64,000 nucleotides of DNA from Rhynchopus sp. YZ270_cl-10 (taxonomy: Eukaryota; Euglenozoa; Diplonemea; Diplonemida; Diplonemidae). Positions 10,003-20,930 of the stretch are shown piece after piece; positions within the stretch are counted from its first letter, which is position 1, and the number at the start of each line of letters is the position of its first letter. Position numbers and translations under genes: made by a program. The notes beneath the pieces are model-generated. The model made no database searches and was not told the DNA's origin. It saw nothing but the letters and a program-made list of their open reading frames with translations. The DNA lies in contig OZ037867.1 in the NCBI GenBank assembly GCA_964035575.1, positions 1,240,001-1,304,000 on the forward strand, in the 5' to 3' direction.

Positions 10003-10328
10003 ATTTTTTTTTTGTCGCCGTAGTATAAAATGGTTGCGATGAGGATGTGTTTCGTGCATTTGACAAAAGAAGGAAAAAAGAAACAGGATTGTGATTTTTC
10101 TCCTTGTTTTTTTTTTCCTTCTTCTTTTAGGTAGCTCGTTACATCGTTATTTTGACTCGTCAGAAAAAGAAGACTATTGTCACACTGTTATTCAATGTGC
10201 GTCAAAAAATAATCAACTAGGTTGTCACTTAGCATAGAATCCCCCCCCTTTTTTTTTACAAATGATTTGTGAGTTCACTCACACTCCTGAGAAAATATAC
10301 GCCCTTTCGATACTATGAATGATGTGTT

Positions 10329-10364
10329 AAGATGACTAAGCGCAGAAGGGCTAAGATTCATCTT
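10329..10364 (+). repeat. Dispersed hairpin repeat, CATCTT family
   Basis: AAGATGACTAAGC and GCTAAGATTCATCTT form a near-perfect stem around a short loop, followed by an AT-rich run. It is one of the clearest members of this intergenic family. Confidence 0.7.
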
Positions 10365-10475
10365 ATAAAACTTTTATTTCTTTTTCAGTGCCTCGGTTGC
10401 ACTGTATCAACTTCGCTTTCTTTTTTTTTTGCGCAGAATTAGAGTAAGCTACACCCTTTTGTAGACCACCAAAAC

Positions 10476-10590
10476 CATTAGGTTTCTTTACACCTTCTGT
10501 AGGCCGCAGGGTCCTTTGCGTTTTCATCCGGATGGCTAGCTAGCATCGTACAGTGGGTAAGTCGGAGGTGTGCCGGCATCAACGAAACTA
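10476..10590 (+). repeat. Dispersed repeat F (CATCCGGATGGCT family)
   Basis: The segment runs from CATTAGGTTTC through TTTCATCCGGATGGCT and GCATCGTAC to GTCGGAGGTGT. It recurs in the same order at 19009-19105. In both places a CATCTT-family hairpin follows within 10-200 bp. CATCCGGATG is itself palindromic. Confidence 0.7.
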
Positions 10591-10600
10591 TCATTTTTTG

Positions 10601-10636
10601 GAAGATGTGTGTGCACGAGAGGCACGTTCATCTTTT
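10601..10636 (+). repeat. Dispersed hairpin repeat, CATCTT family
   Basis: GAAGATGTGTGTGCACGAGA followed by GGCACGTTCATCTTTTAAG, then a T-run. It has the longer-stem form also seen at 19274 and 30869. Confidence 0.65.
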
Positions 10637-11143
10637 AAGTTTTCTTTTTTTTTTGTATTACTAGTAATGTAGACACCCGAGGATGAACTCCACTATATTT
10701 TTTTTTCTTCTAAGACGTGTTTGAGTCCATGAGGCCCATTCAATCTTTCAAGATTTTAGCAAAAACGGGGTGGGGGAAAATGGTGTTTCTTTTTCCCGCG
10801 AAGATGGGAACATTTTTTGTTGATCCCACACCATATACTATCAATTTATTGATTGCATAATATTATGATAAAATTACTTTTCCCGCGTTCTCCATTCTGC
10901 ATCGATTCGCACCAAAGCTTTTTGGCAACACCAAAAAGACGTTCAAAAAAAAAACTGGAAAAAAACGTCTTTCTTTTTTTTTTACCTTTTCCCACCCTCC
11001 TCCCGATCCATCCCCAACCACCACACATTCAGGGTGAAGGTGGGGTCGAGGGAGGGGGGAACACGGGCGTTTATCTTTTACCCTTCTTTTGTTATCAAGG
11101 GTGTGCTTTTTTTTTTCTCCATTTTTTTTTTCTGTTTTTTTTT

Positions 11144-11353
11144 ATGGAAAGTAGTGGGTTTCGCCACTCTGTGCGGGGTGTGGATAAAGGGGTTGCCTCT
11201 GTGGCGTGCGAGCAATGCGGTCGCGCTCCTGACGGGGACACACACCTGCAGGTGTACGCGCAGATGGTGGACTTTGTGTCCTCCTGTGTGGTAAAGGGTG
11301 AGTGTCGGCACTGCCGCAGCAGCACCACGTGGCGCAAAACGACCGGAGCATAA
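11144..11353 (+). CDS. Small Cys-rich (zinc-ribbon-like) protein
   Basis: A 69-residue ORF lies in an island of ordinary coding composition between T-rich spacers. It starts MESSGF just after a T-rich tract. It carries two CxxC pairs, CEQCG and CRHC, about 32 residues apart, the spacing of a small zinc-binding ribbon. The Met chosen is the first one inside the GC-rich island; the open frame extends upstream into low-complexity sequence. No family is recognised. It could instead be a single exon of a gene whose other exons I cannot identify. Confidence 0.45.
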   Translation: MESSGFRHSVRGVDKGVASVACEQCGRAPDGDTHLQVYAQMVDFVSSCVVKGECRHCRSSTTWRKTTGA

Positions 11354-11900
11354 ACCACTTTAGTGCGAAGCGCGGAATTGAAACATAAAGGAACAATGAA
11401 CACCTCGTCTTTTTGTTTAGTTGGTACGCTACCCATCGTCAAATACGCAAAAACCAAAATGTTTTGAAGAAGCGAAAAAAGACAGCATTTTCGCAACAGT
11501 TGGGGTAACTCTCCTATACTTCCAACTCAACGGTGTTCGATAACCTCCACGGAATGTCAGTGCCTGCGTCCCAGAGGCGTTTTTTTGCAGTACCACTGCT
11601 ATGAGAGGGCTTTTGGGCTTTGTATTTCAACTCAATTTTCCCCCCTTTCTCCCTTTTCTCTGAAACTAGAAAGCAGAATGTCTAGAATAACATTCCCAAA
11701 AAAAATTCCCCCTTCTCCCCTTTTAATCTCCTTTTCTTTGAAACCCAAACAACAAAAATTCAGCAAAAACACAACACACACACAAAACTCCACTTCTTTT
11801 TAGAAGTACTTGAGTTTCTCTCTCTTTATTTATTTTTTTTCCTCGGCAAAAGTTTTTCGCCGAATTTTTTTTTCTCTTTTTTTCTTTTTTCAAACCCAAT
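11354..11900. other. Spacer with one D/E repeat and pyrimidine tract
   Basis: 11521-11590 is a copy of the GTTCGATAACC repeat described at 25413. 11640-11895 is strongly C/T-rich and probably holds the acceptor for the membrane-protein gene. Confidence 0.5.
11521..11590 (+). repeat. Dispersed hairpin repeat D/E
   Basis: It contains GTGTTCGATAACCTCCACGG and then GTCAGTGCCTGCGTCCCAG, ending AGGCG plus a T-run. The copy at 25549-25645 is nearly identical through this core. Confidence 0.75.
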
Positions 11901-13426
11901 ATGACCGCCTCAGTCCAACCCGCTATGACGGCCACGATGCGGTCGGGTGTCCGCCGTCTTGCTCCGCCGGAGCCTGATAGTGCATCTGAGATTCGCTCGA
12001 TGTCTTCCGGTAGTTTGACGCCTCCGAGCTCTCCGGATGGGTCTCCATTGAAGGCGGAGGGGGCGGAGAAGGTGCAGTTTTCTGGGATGAACAGCGCGCA
12101 GATTTACGCTTTGTACAGAGAACAACAGCGCGAAAGAAAATCCCGCAAGCGCAGCAAGCAGGAACGCATCACCCACCGCGAAACCGAGGAGGCGAACCTC
12201 CGGGTGCACCGGCTGCTCCTCACCTTCCTTTGCTACACTCCGCTCTTCCTTGTCTGGATCTACCTCGACGCGCACTACGGAGGGGTCACCTCCGACCTCT
12301 GGGCCCTACCCATCTCTGTGGTCGTCGCCTGTTACGGAACTGCCCTGTTGAAGGAGACTGCCCCAATGCCTTCTCTTGCCATGTTATATCCTGCGCTGTC
12401 CTTCGCGGCTGGAGTGGTAAACGGAAGTTTCTCCCAGGAAGCGGTTCAGGAGCAGAAATTGATGAGATTGGCGGCAGTCTGTGCGCATGGGGTATTGTCC
12501 GGGAGATTGACGGTGTTGGCGCCGAAGAAAGCGTATTCCGGTGGAATGGGGCTCGCCATTTGGGTAGCATTCGGGGAAATTGCGTGCATGATGTCCCGCG
12601 ATTTTTGGGGTGAGCTTGGATCCGCCGCGTCGGCCTACTCAATGCTCTCATGTGTCGTTCCGGTGGCAATGCTTTTCCCAACTATCATCATGTCGGTGTG
12701 GGTGTGGCTGTTTGGTGTCGAGCAAACGAAAACCAAGCAAAACAGGAGAAACGTTCTCTACCGGGTCTGCGCAGGCGCCGCGTGGGTGCTGTCGGTGACG
12801 ATCCCGATAGGCTTCTCGCTCGCAGCAGCGTCCGCCACCTTCTACCTGATGATCCCGGTGATCTGCGAGAAGATGATCTTTGTCGCGCCATGGGGGGTAC
12901 TCTTTGAGGTGGGGAGTGTCGTGTCCTGTGGGTATGTTTCTTGGGGTTTAGATGCCTTTTTGTGGTGAATGTTTTTTAACAAATATTAGAGTTCAGGACG
13001 TCTTAAAGTACAGCCTTTTCGGGCAAAATCCGGATTTTTTTATAACTGTTTTTTATCCCCCCCAAGTAGTCCGGATATTGTACTTTCGCTGCCGCACAAA
13101 CCCCACCGGTTTCTTTGGTCTGGCAAACCGATAAACCGGTATAATAAAACCCCCCCTGCTGCACAAAGCACTTTCAAAACATACAAAAACATTTTCAAAA
13201 CCCCCCTGCTTTCACTGAGAAAAGAGGATAAGTCGTCAATACATAGTGACGTGCCCTTCCTCTCTGAATTACCGTCTACGACACCATCCTGCTTTCATCC
13301 ACAACCACAACCACAACCAACAGGGAATGGTCCAAGTCGCTCTTCTACGCAGAGACCCGCCTCGAAGGCACCGACGAGCGTGTCTCCTCCTCCGAGGTCC
13401 GTTCCTCCACCCCTCAATCTCAGTGA
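11901..13426 (+). CDS. Multi-pass membrane protein, two exons
   Basis: Exon 1 is 11901-12931 and exon 2 is 13324-13426, giving 377 residues. The first ~100 residues are Ser/Pro-rich and then highly basic (about 76-92), likely cytosolic. About seven hydrophobic segments follow, near 105-122, 133-150, 158-173, 190-210, 215-232, 245-275 and 295-343. If unspliced, the ORF runs into T-rich sequence and stops at 12968. The donor GTATGT at 12932 and acceptor CCAACAG at 13323 join in phase. They add a hydrophilic tail starting GEWSKSLFYAETRLEG and ending STPQSQ. The tail has normal coding composition, while the 392-nt intron is AT-rich with C-runs. No family was recognised; transporter or receptor are both open. 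Confidence 0.75.
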
Positions 13427-13969
13427 TAAACTGAGTTCCAAAAAGGGTGAAGAGGGGAGGGGGTATTTTTTTTGGGAGTGCATTTTTGCACAAAAAAAGG
13501 GGTTGAGGAAAAAAAGAAAAAAAGAAAAAAAGAAAACTGCCCTCTCTAACCAGAAGTTTTTTTTTTAAAAAACACTCCGTTCTTTGGGATTATTTTTTGA
13601 CTGATGTTTTGAAATTAACATTTCCCTGATTTTTTTTTTTTTGTTTTTTTTTTTGTTTTTTATACACTTCCCTAATGCTTTCAAATTTTATTTGAAAGTA
13701 TATGAATTTGTTTTTTTTTTTTTTTTGGTGAAAGTTTTTTTGGCAAAGCACCAAAGGGAGGTTCGGTTAGGTTCGTCTTGCCAATTTTTTCTCTTTCATT
13801 TGCCTGCAGAGAAAAGAGTAGGTTGTGGGGGGGGTATGTCAGTAGGGGGTCCATTCAAATTAAACTTGAAATCAGGATCAGTGGGGATTCCCGAAGGAAT
13901 GATGAAACGAGATTTTTTTTGTTTTTATTTTTTATTTTTTTGAGAAAAAAATGAGTGACTTTAGAGACA

Positions 13970-14020
13970 GTGGAGAATGATTGGTGGCAACTACACTATT
14001 TCCAACAATTTTTCAAAAAA
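13970..14020 (+). repeat. Dispersed repeat B (GGTGGCAACTACACTATT)
   Basis: It starts GTGGAGAATGA, contains GGTGGCAACTACACTATT, and ends CCAACAATTTTTCAAAAAA. Other copies are at 18395-18460, 19833-19883 and 22825-22880, with an inverted copy at 58254-58308. Confidence 0.75.
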
Positions 14021-14527
14021 AAGGGGGTTTTTTTTTTTGAGGAAGGCTTGCGGGATGCGCGATTCCCAGCCTTCCTCAAGGTGACCAGAACATTCAAAAA
14101 AGTCTCAAAAAAAAAAAAATCCCCCCTCTTGGGGAAGTAGTTCTCCACAAAGCCTTTTTTTGAAGTGGAAAAATTCCATGTTTCAAATACATTATTAAGA
14201 GAAGCAAACAACAACATAGTTTTTAACCAATTTTATTTTTTTGACCAATTTTTTTTACAAAAACAAGAGAGACGCGAAAGCAGAGAAAACACACACACAC
14301 ACACTTTTCTTCCCCCCCTCCTTTTTTTTTCCTTTTGTAGACACTCAGCTACCTGCCTTTAAACGGCGATGGTGTGCTACTACAAGAAAGATATCAGTCA
14401 AGGATTCATTTGTCCTTCAGACGCATTTTTTCCCCCCACAAAAATTAGCAGAAAAAAAAAAGAAAAGAAAACAGAAAATATGAGACAGTATTTACTCCCC
14501 AAACCCCCAACCCCCCTTCGCTGAAGG

Positions 14528-14690
14528 TACACGACGTTGAAGTAAATGACTTTACTTGTGGTTTTACAAATGTGATTTTACTTGTGAAAATAGTTTACTT
14601 GTGACACAAAAAACGTAAGCGTACAGCTTAAACACAAAAAAAATGACATGTAAAACCACAAGTAAAGTAATTTACTTCAACGTCGTGTAA
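14528..14690. mobile_element. MITE-like inverted-repeat element, 163 bp
   Basis: The left arm starts TACACGACGTTGAAGTAAAT and continues to about 14568. The right arm (about 14649-14690) is its near-perfect inverse, ending ATTTACTTCAACGTCGTGTA. Arms are about 40 bp around an AT-rich centre. There is no coding capacity and no clear target duplication. Confidence 0.85.
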
Positions 14691-14840
14691 TCTTTGGAAT
14701 CATATGTTTAGTGATTTTATTTTTCCTTTAACTTCACCGACCCTTCTACCCCTTAGATGAGTATGCAGATATCCATCAATTTCCCCCCCTTTTCGCCTCT
14801 TTTAAGGAAAGGCTTAGGAATTCTTCTATTTATCTCTTTC

Positions 14841-14880
14841 AGTGCCTGCGTCCGCCGATGAACGGTGAGGTGTTTGACAC
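14841..14880 (+). repeat. Dispersed hairpin repeat D/E, E half
   Basis: It reads AGTGCCTGCGTCCGCCGATG, then AACGGTGAGGTGTTTGACAC. The same module is at 20845-20930 and 45497-45550. Confidence 0.7.
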
Positions 14881-15110
14881 GTTTTTCATTTATTTTTTTA
14901 TTTTTTTCGTTCAGTCAAATAATTGGGGGTTTCAGTCACTACCATCGAACCTGCAAATGCATCTGCCATTCCCATAACCAAACACATCCCCCCCACCCCT
15001 TTTTTTTACCCCATTTTTCGCACAAAAAAAGTAAAGAGATGGTAATACCCAGTTGTGCCCCGCAAGATTCGGGTTTTTGGAGCGTGATTGTCGACACAAC
15101 AATAAAATAA

Positions 15111-15160
15111 TAGTGGAGCACACTCTAGAGTGGCTACACTAACACAACCAAGTTTCCAAA
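15111..15160 (+). repeat. Dispersed repeat C (TAGTGGAGCACACTCTAG)
   Basis: It begins TAGTGGAGCACACTCTAGAG and continues TGGCTACACTAACACAACCA, ending AGTTTCCAAA. Near-identical copies lie at 16856-16906 and 48820-48869, the last immediately before the C2/Kelch gene. The layout resembles repeat B. Confidence 0.8.
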
Positions 15161-15377
15161 ATAAAAAACGGCTGTCCATTAATAAGGTGACTAGACACGG
15201 AGAGCAGTGCCATCTTATCAACCATTTTTATTTTGGTCTCGGTTTTCTTGCGGATCACTCACGTCTCACCCTTTTGCCTTGAACTCGACTGAGGTGCGTT
15301 TTAGCACGGTTTCAACTACTCTTTTTGATTTGTGTTTTTTAATTTATTTTTTTTTCAAACCAGAAAGAAGATGCCAC

Positions 15378-15422
15378 GGTCAGAGGATACCTGGTCACAT
15401 CAAACCAGGTCTCCTCTGACCA
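15378..15422. repeat. Long perfect-type hairpin
   Basis: GGTCAGAGGATACCTGGT pairs with ACCAGGTCTCCTCTGACC around an 8-nt loop. One mismatch lies in an 18-bp stem. No matching copy is seen elsewhere in the window. Confidence 0.75.
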
Positions 15423-15483
15423 GCGCACGGTGTGTGTGGTTTTGAAAAAAAAAAATGCTACCCCCCTCACCCCCATCACAAAT

Positions 15484-15603
15484 CACGGTGATGATGTTGC
15501 TAATTATTTAAAGTTTTTGATGATATGCCATGATATGTGTTATGTTCAAAGCAGGTCATATAGCCTTGTCATGTCACCAAAAAATTCTTAGTAACATCAC
15601 CGT
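15484..15603. repeat. Small inverted-repeat element
   Basis: The arms CACGGTGATGATGTTGCTAA and TTAGTAACATCACCGT bracket about 85 bp of AT-rich sequence. It may be MITE-like. Confidence 0.5.
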
Positions 15604-16855
15604 CATGCTTTAGGGTAATGTGCCTCTCAGGAACTTACCCATACACACAAATCGGAACGATCGGCAGAAGAACGCCTCAGTCACCTGCCCTTGCTTCTTG
15701 TCCGCGAGGGGGGGGAAAAAACGCAAAGTACATTAAAATCCTATTGACTATTTGCTTTGTTTTTGTGCAGGCTCTCTTTGCAGGGGGTCCTCTCAAAAAT
15801 AACATGAAAATCAACGTTTTTTTATTGAGGTTTTTTGGTGCGATGGGAAATCGGACAACGAATGTCCCCCCGGATCACCAGTTTTGCTTTAAAAAAAAAA
15901 CTCTCATTTTTTGTTAAATAACATAGCAAAAGACAAAGGAGATGAGACGCGAAAAATACAAAAATGGCTGAGTTCTGCTGTGATGCGATCGATGCACTCT
16001 AAGGAAACGTTATTACAATGGGAATATGGCAGTATGCTGCGGACCGGGATCAATGTCGGTGCTGGCCTCATTTCTTGTTCTTTTTCTTTTTCTTTTTTTT
16101 TATTTGCTGAATATACCGATGTGTTCCTTTCATTAAAGGAGAACCCACGCGAGGAGGATTTTATTTAAAAAAAAATATACGCGACAGACTGAAAAAAAAA
16201 ACAACAACAACAACAAAATAATTAACAACGAACAGTGTAGGAGGGTGTGCTTAATCACAAAGAAAACAAAACACAAAAAAAAACGTGGAGAGTGCAGGCT
16301 GATTACATGGCAGCGCACACTATTTTAACACAAAGATTATCAAAAAAAAAAACAAAACAAACAAAAATCTCCACTTAAAACAAAGCAAGACCCCATATCA
16401 GTCCTTTCGTCACAGCAACACACCCATTTTTTTTTCTGGATTGAAAAAATGACGTTCATGAGGAGGGGAAAGATGCTTCGTTGCATGGGTTCACTTTGCA
16501 ATGGCGTGTTGTTTGCTGTGACCTTCGCTGATCACGTTTTGCTTTTGTTTTTGGAAGTGGGCTTTAAGTGGTAAAAAATATGAGTGGCATGTTACAACTT
16601 TTCACAAGTACCCCTTTCAACTAAAACAGTGGCAGGCATTACGTTACTGTCTTCAACTCAACAAACGGAACGGACCTTTTTATGTGTTTTTTTTTAAATA
16701 AAATAGGTGACCGAAACACAGTGTATCTTCGGTTGCGTATCGAACAAACTTTCCATCCCAAAAAACAGCTGTCTCTGAGCAGAAAGAGACCAGATTTCAA
16801 ACCCAGCGCAACGATAACCGTGATGGGGGGTTTTTTTCGTCAAACATAAAAAATA

Positions 16856-16906
16856 TAGTGGAGCACACTCTAGGGTGGCTACACTAATACGACCAAGTTT
16901 TCAAAT
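16856..16906 (+). repeat. Dispersed repeat C
   Basis: TAGTGGAGCACACTCTAGGG, then TGGCTACACTAATACGACCA and AGTTTTCAAA. It differs from the 48820 copy at only one or two positions over 45 nt. Confidence 0.8.
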
Positions 16907-18007
16907 ATAAAAAGGTTGAATTTGTTCCGAACGAGAGTACCAACACCCCTGCCTGTGAATAACGATTTTTTTTGTCAATTTTTTCTTCTTTCTCTCTCTC
17001 TCTCTTGAGTTGTGTACTGTTACGTCTGTGTTTATTTCATTTTTCATTTTTCTTTTATTTTGTGGGGATGGGAAGAGAGACGACTACGTACAGACTACGT
17101 GCGAAAAGAGGTTCCTTACCTTTTTTTTTTTCTTTTGTTGATAGAAAAAACATGTTTTGATAGGTGATCGAAGGCCTCTTTTTGAACCACGAGACACATT
17201 CACCTTTCATTTTGTTAGCGGCAAATGAGACAAAAAAGGTTTACATCCGTAAAAAAAAAAACGTTACCTTTTAGATTTGCCCTCTTTTTGTCACACTCTT
17301 GCACTGTCTTTCTCTTCCCTCTAAAGCAGGTTGTATTATTTCGCACAGAGCCTTTTACAGAGTTACTTCGACAGAGGCTAAACACTGCGAAAAATATACA
17401 AGCTCCACATGACCTCATTTTCAACAGTTTTTACAATTTTTAGGATTTTTTTCCTTCGAAGGTGATTAGAGTGGCTTAGGTTCATGCAAAACGATTTTTT
17501 TTCTGTGTTTTTTTTTACCGTTTTCCGTGTGCACAAAAATTTTGAACAAAAAAAAGAAACAAAAACTGGGGGTGTTGCGTGTCGTGTCAGTGTCATGGTG
17601 GTGTTTTCTCTATTAAAAACCCGCCAAATACCCGGTTTCACCACAGAAACCACACCACGGAGTCGTCAGCTGTGATATGAGCACCTCCCCACCACCATGG
17701 GTTATATTCCAACTGATAGGTGATAACCCAACCCACACCTGTTCTCACACACCACACCGATTGCCTGTTATAGGAGCCTCAGCGTCTCAGCGGGCGTTTT
17801 GCACAATTATTATTAATTTTTCACCCCCTCTCGCAATGTTCGCCTTCTTCTTCTTCTTCCTCTTCTTCCCTAAGTCCTCCAAAAAAAAAAACATTTTTTT
17901 GTATACCCATGGCGAGATCAGAGCCATTTCCTCTCTATTTCAATTTTTTTTTTTACCCCATTTTGTTCTGCAATATTAGTAGCTGCCGTTTTTTTTCAGT
18001 AGTCCAC

Positions 18008-18086
18008 CTGATTTTTCCTGAAATTTTGGTGGTGTTTGGTGGTATTTAAATATTTACTACCCACCAAATTTTCAGGGGAAATCAGA
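18008..18086. repeat. Inverted repeat (hairpin) around TTTAAATATTT
   Basis: CTGATTTTTCCTGAAATTTT and its inverse AAATTTTCAGGGGAAATCAG close on GGTGGT/ACCACC-type inner arms. This gives a stem of roughly 35 bp. Confidence 0.7.
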
Positions 18087-18394
18087 TTGGGTGAGTGTCG
18101 TGTGGTTTTGCTTCTTTTGTGAAAAAAAAAATAAACTCATTTTTTTTGAAACTGATTTTGTCGTGTTTTCTGTAAGCATCACCTTTCTTGGTTGCACAAA
18201 AAAAAACTACGTTATTTTGTAGATGTGTCCAACGAGGCACGCTTCATCTTTTCGAACCTTTTTCTTGTCGATGCTACGATTAAAGCACAACAAACATCAC
18301 TTTGGGACCATGGCTTTTGGGAACCTCATATCAAAGGTGAAAACCCCAGTACATTTTTTACAAAAATATTTAAATGATGCCTTCGAGACCAACA

Positions 18395-18460
18395 GTGGAG
18401 ATTGCACAATTGTGGCAACACAACCCGAGGCAACTACACTACTCCAACAATTTATCAAAA
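18395..18460 (+). repeat. Dispersed repeat B
   Basis: GTGGAGATTGCACAATTGTG, then GGCAACTACACTACTCCAAC and AATTTATCAAAAAATTG. An insert of about 12 nt separates the two halves relative to the 13970 copy. Confidence 0.7.
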
Positions 18461-19008
18461 AATTGTAAAGCAATAAGGATTAGCGAAGAACTGTCGTCTG
18501 AATGGAATATGATAAAAAAAAGGAGGGTGGAAAATGCTTTTTCAAGCGTTTTTTTTTGTTGTTGCTGTCGCCGTTCTGCAAAGCGTCCTTCAAAATTGTA
18601 CCCTTTATTATTTTTTTCCATCAAAGTAGTGCATGTGAATGCGCATATTCCACAGTTCCAGGGGTGTTTTTTGTTTTGTTCTTTTTCTTCAATACTATTT
18701 TTTCTTCAGTTTTTCTTTTTTTTTCTGCTATTTCCCCTATTTTCTGTTCAATTTTATGTTTTGGGTTGCTTCATCTGGAAGTGTGGCGTGTAACACCGCT
18801 GATTTTCAGAATTTTTAAAAAAAATGTGCCATTTATCTCTGTAACATTTGGCCATGACGCATATTATTTGCAAGACTCTTTTTTTTTTGTTTTGTGGATC
18901 CACAGAAATTCCAATGTTTTTTTTATTTCACAACTCTTCAACGGAAGGTGGGCCGCCGGCTGTCGAGCGGTTGTGAACCGCCCTCGTTCTCTCACGGTAC
19001 GGGCCAGT

Positions 19009-19105
19009 CATTAGGTTTCCTTTTTACATCTTCTGTTGTTGGCCGCGCTTTCATCCGGATGGCTGGCATCGTACGTGGGTCAGTCGGAGGTGTCTGCATT
19101 GATAA
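19009..19105 (+). repeat. Dispersed repeat F
   Basis: The second copy of the 10476 module: CATTAGGTTTCC, TTTCATCCGGATGGCTGGCA, TCGTACGTGGGTCAGTCGGA, GGTGTCTGCAT. The first copy carries a 4-nt GCTA expansion after the palindrome. Confidence 0.7.
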
Positions 19106-19273
19106 CTTCACTTTTATTTTTATTTTTATTTTTTAAATTATGTGTCGTCCTCTACGTTCCCCTGTCTCCGTTGGTGTACGGTACGGCGGTTGCGCTTTTC
19201 AGCTTCTCTTTTTCTTTTGTCGATGATGCATGCACAGAAAGGCTCATCAAAAAAATTCTCTCTCTCTCTCTTT

Positions 19274-19315
19274 GTAAGATGCTTGTGTCTAGGTGTGCAC
19301 GAGGCATATTCATTT
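19274..19315 (+). repeat. Dispersed hairpin repeat, CATCTT family
   Basis: GTAAGATGCTTGTG...GGTGTGCACGAGGCATATTC, then a C/T-rich run. It follows repeat F, as at 10476-10636. Confidence 0.55.
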
Positions 19316-19511
19316 CTTCTTTTTTCTTCTATTTTCTTTTTCTGTGTATCTCCTGTATCACGTGTTATGTTTTAAAAAATTCTTTTTGTTTTTTTTTTTT
19401 TTCACAATTTTTCTCTTTTTATTCTATATTGCCCCCTCTCTGTATGTCCCATCTCTTCGCTGATTGCTTTCAAAAACTGAAATGCAAAGCCTTTTTTTTT
19501 ATCCCCAAGTG

Positions 19512-19596
19512 TGCAACACTCCGGGGGGATTCAAAAACCCCCACGGAGTGGCAGTGCCTGTCCCAGAGGCGTTTTTATTGCACCCTCAACTTCACC
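19512..19596 (+). repeat. Dispersed hairpin repeat D/E
   Basis: GCAACACTCCGGGGGGATTC pairs through ACTCCG/CGGAGT with CCACGGAGTGGCAGTGCCTG. TCCCAGAGGCGTTTTTATTG and CACCCTCAACTTCACC follow. Confidence 0.75.
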
Positions 19597-19832
19597 TTTT
19601 TTTATTACTTTTTTTCTCTCTCCTTCCCTACCAGGTTTTTTTGTTAACTTCAATAAGGGAGTACTCCCAGTAGTCAACAATTTTTTTTTTTGGTAAGTTG
19701 GGGACCGGGGGATAAGGGATGGGGGGGGTTTTTTTTTCACCAAAAAAAAAGCTTTGACTTCAAATTTTGACAAAAGAAAAGAAAAGAAAATATGAGTGTG
19801 GTGATGGTCACATTTTCAATTAAATGTGTAAA

Positions 19833-19883
19833 GTGGAGATTGCACCATTTGTGATCAACACAAGGGCAACTGCAACCAAAACT
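19833..19883 (+). repeat. Dispersed repeat B (diverged)
   Basis: GTGGAGATTGCACCATTTGT, then GGGCAACTGCAACC and a T-run. It is recognisable only in its first half. Confidence 0.5.
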
Positions 19884-20307
19884 ATTTTTTTTTTTTTTTT
19901 TTCAAACGAAAAAAAAAAACCAAACTTTTTTGTTGTTGTTTTCTGATACGTATGTGTGTGCTTATAGATTGGTTAAATTATGAAAACCCCCCCCCAAAAA
20001 AAAGATTTGGTCAGAAACTCTGACGCTCCCCATTTCTTTTTTTTCTCTTTTCTTTTTTCTAATTTCTTTTTGCAGTTGCCTGGTAAGGCGGTTGCACTTT
20101 TCAACTTTACTCTTTTTTTCCCTCTTCTCTCTGTTTCAAAAAAAAAGAAAATACACGAAAAAAAAAACGGAAAAAAGATCTTTTACGAAACCGTGTTTTC
20201 ACCACTTCTAAAGATCTTTTGTAAAACCATGAAAATAGGGTAGACGGGAAGAGACCCCACCTAAAAACTGTGCAAAAAATAAATGGCAAATTTCAAATAC
20301 AATGAGA

Positions 20308-20535
20308 CATGGATACTGCCAGATCTGGCCAGATATGGGGGGGGGGCCAATTCATTTTTTGAGTACCAGTTATACCTGGGGAATATGGTCAGATCACTCT
20401 TCAGACCAGCTGGCGCTTGCCACAAAAACACCACTTTTTCAACAGGCCTCTTTTGGCCTGAAGAGCCGCTTCAGGCAGGCACCCCCAGCCAGCTTCTGTG
20501 AGTGCAGCAATATCTCAGATCTGGCAGTATCCGTG
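20308..20535. mobile_element. MITE-like inverted-repeat element, 228 bp
   Basis: The tips CATGGATACTGCCAGATCTG (20308) and CAGATCTGGCAGTATCCGTG (20516-20535) are inverse of each other with one mismatch. The internal sequence is less AT-rich than the flanks and contains further self-complementary stretches (GGCCTCTTTTGGCC, GAAGAGCCGCTTC). No ORF. Confidence 0.85.
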
Positions 20536-20704
20536 ATGAGTATAGATGGATATCAGGTGGTTTCCCTTCCCGCGGCAGGAGGCTCATTGTTCTATTCTTT
20601 CTTTTTAGCTTTTGTAAAATGCAGGGTATTATGTTGTATGACGTTTGAATAGTAGACCATGAACGCTACGTATACCCACCCTATTTTTTTTCCAGATGTA
20701 AATC

Positions 20705-20790
20705 ACGAAATGGATTGTAGGACTACATGGTTGGGGTGTCCACCCCCCCCCGGTATAGCCGATCATTGTACTAAGGTACATTGATTTCAC
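20705..20790 (+). repeat. Dispersed repeat G (GACTGCATGGTTTGGGGT)
   Basis: TGTAGGACTACATGGTTGGG, GTGTCCACCCCCC, GGTATAGCCGATCATTGTAC. Copies at 31430-31500 and 33069-33145, and a diverged one at 58634-58690. Confidence 0.7.
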
Positions 20791-20844
20791 GAGAGGGCTG
20801 CAAGTCAACCTTTTTTTGTCTCTCGTGGTAACCAATGAAGAGCT

Positions 20845-20930
20845 CTCTCTGGGGGTTTGATAACACCACGGGGGAAGCAGTGCCCTGCGTCCGCCGATGT
20901 ACGGTGAGGTATTTTGCACCTTTCAATGTC
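20845..20930 (+). repeat. Dispersed hairpin repeat D/E
   Basis: CTCTGGGGGTTTGATAACAC, CACGGGGGAAGCAGTGCCCT, GCGTCCGCCGATGTACGGTG, AGGTATTTTGCACC. It joins the D half and the E half in one copy, showing that they belong to one family. Confidence 0.75.
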
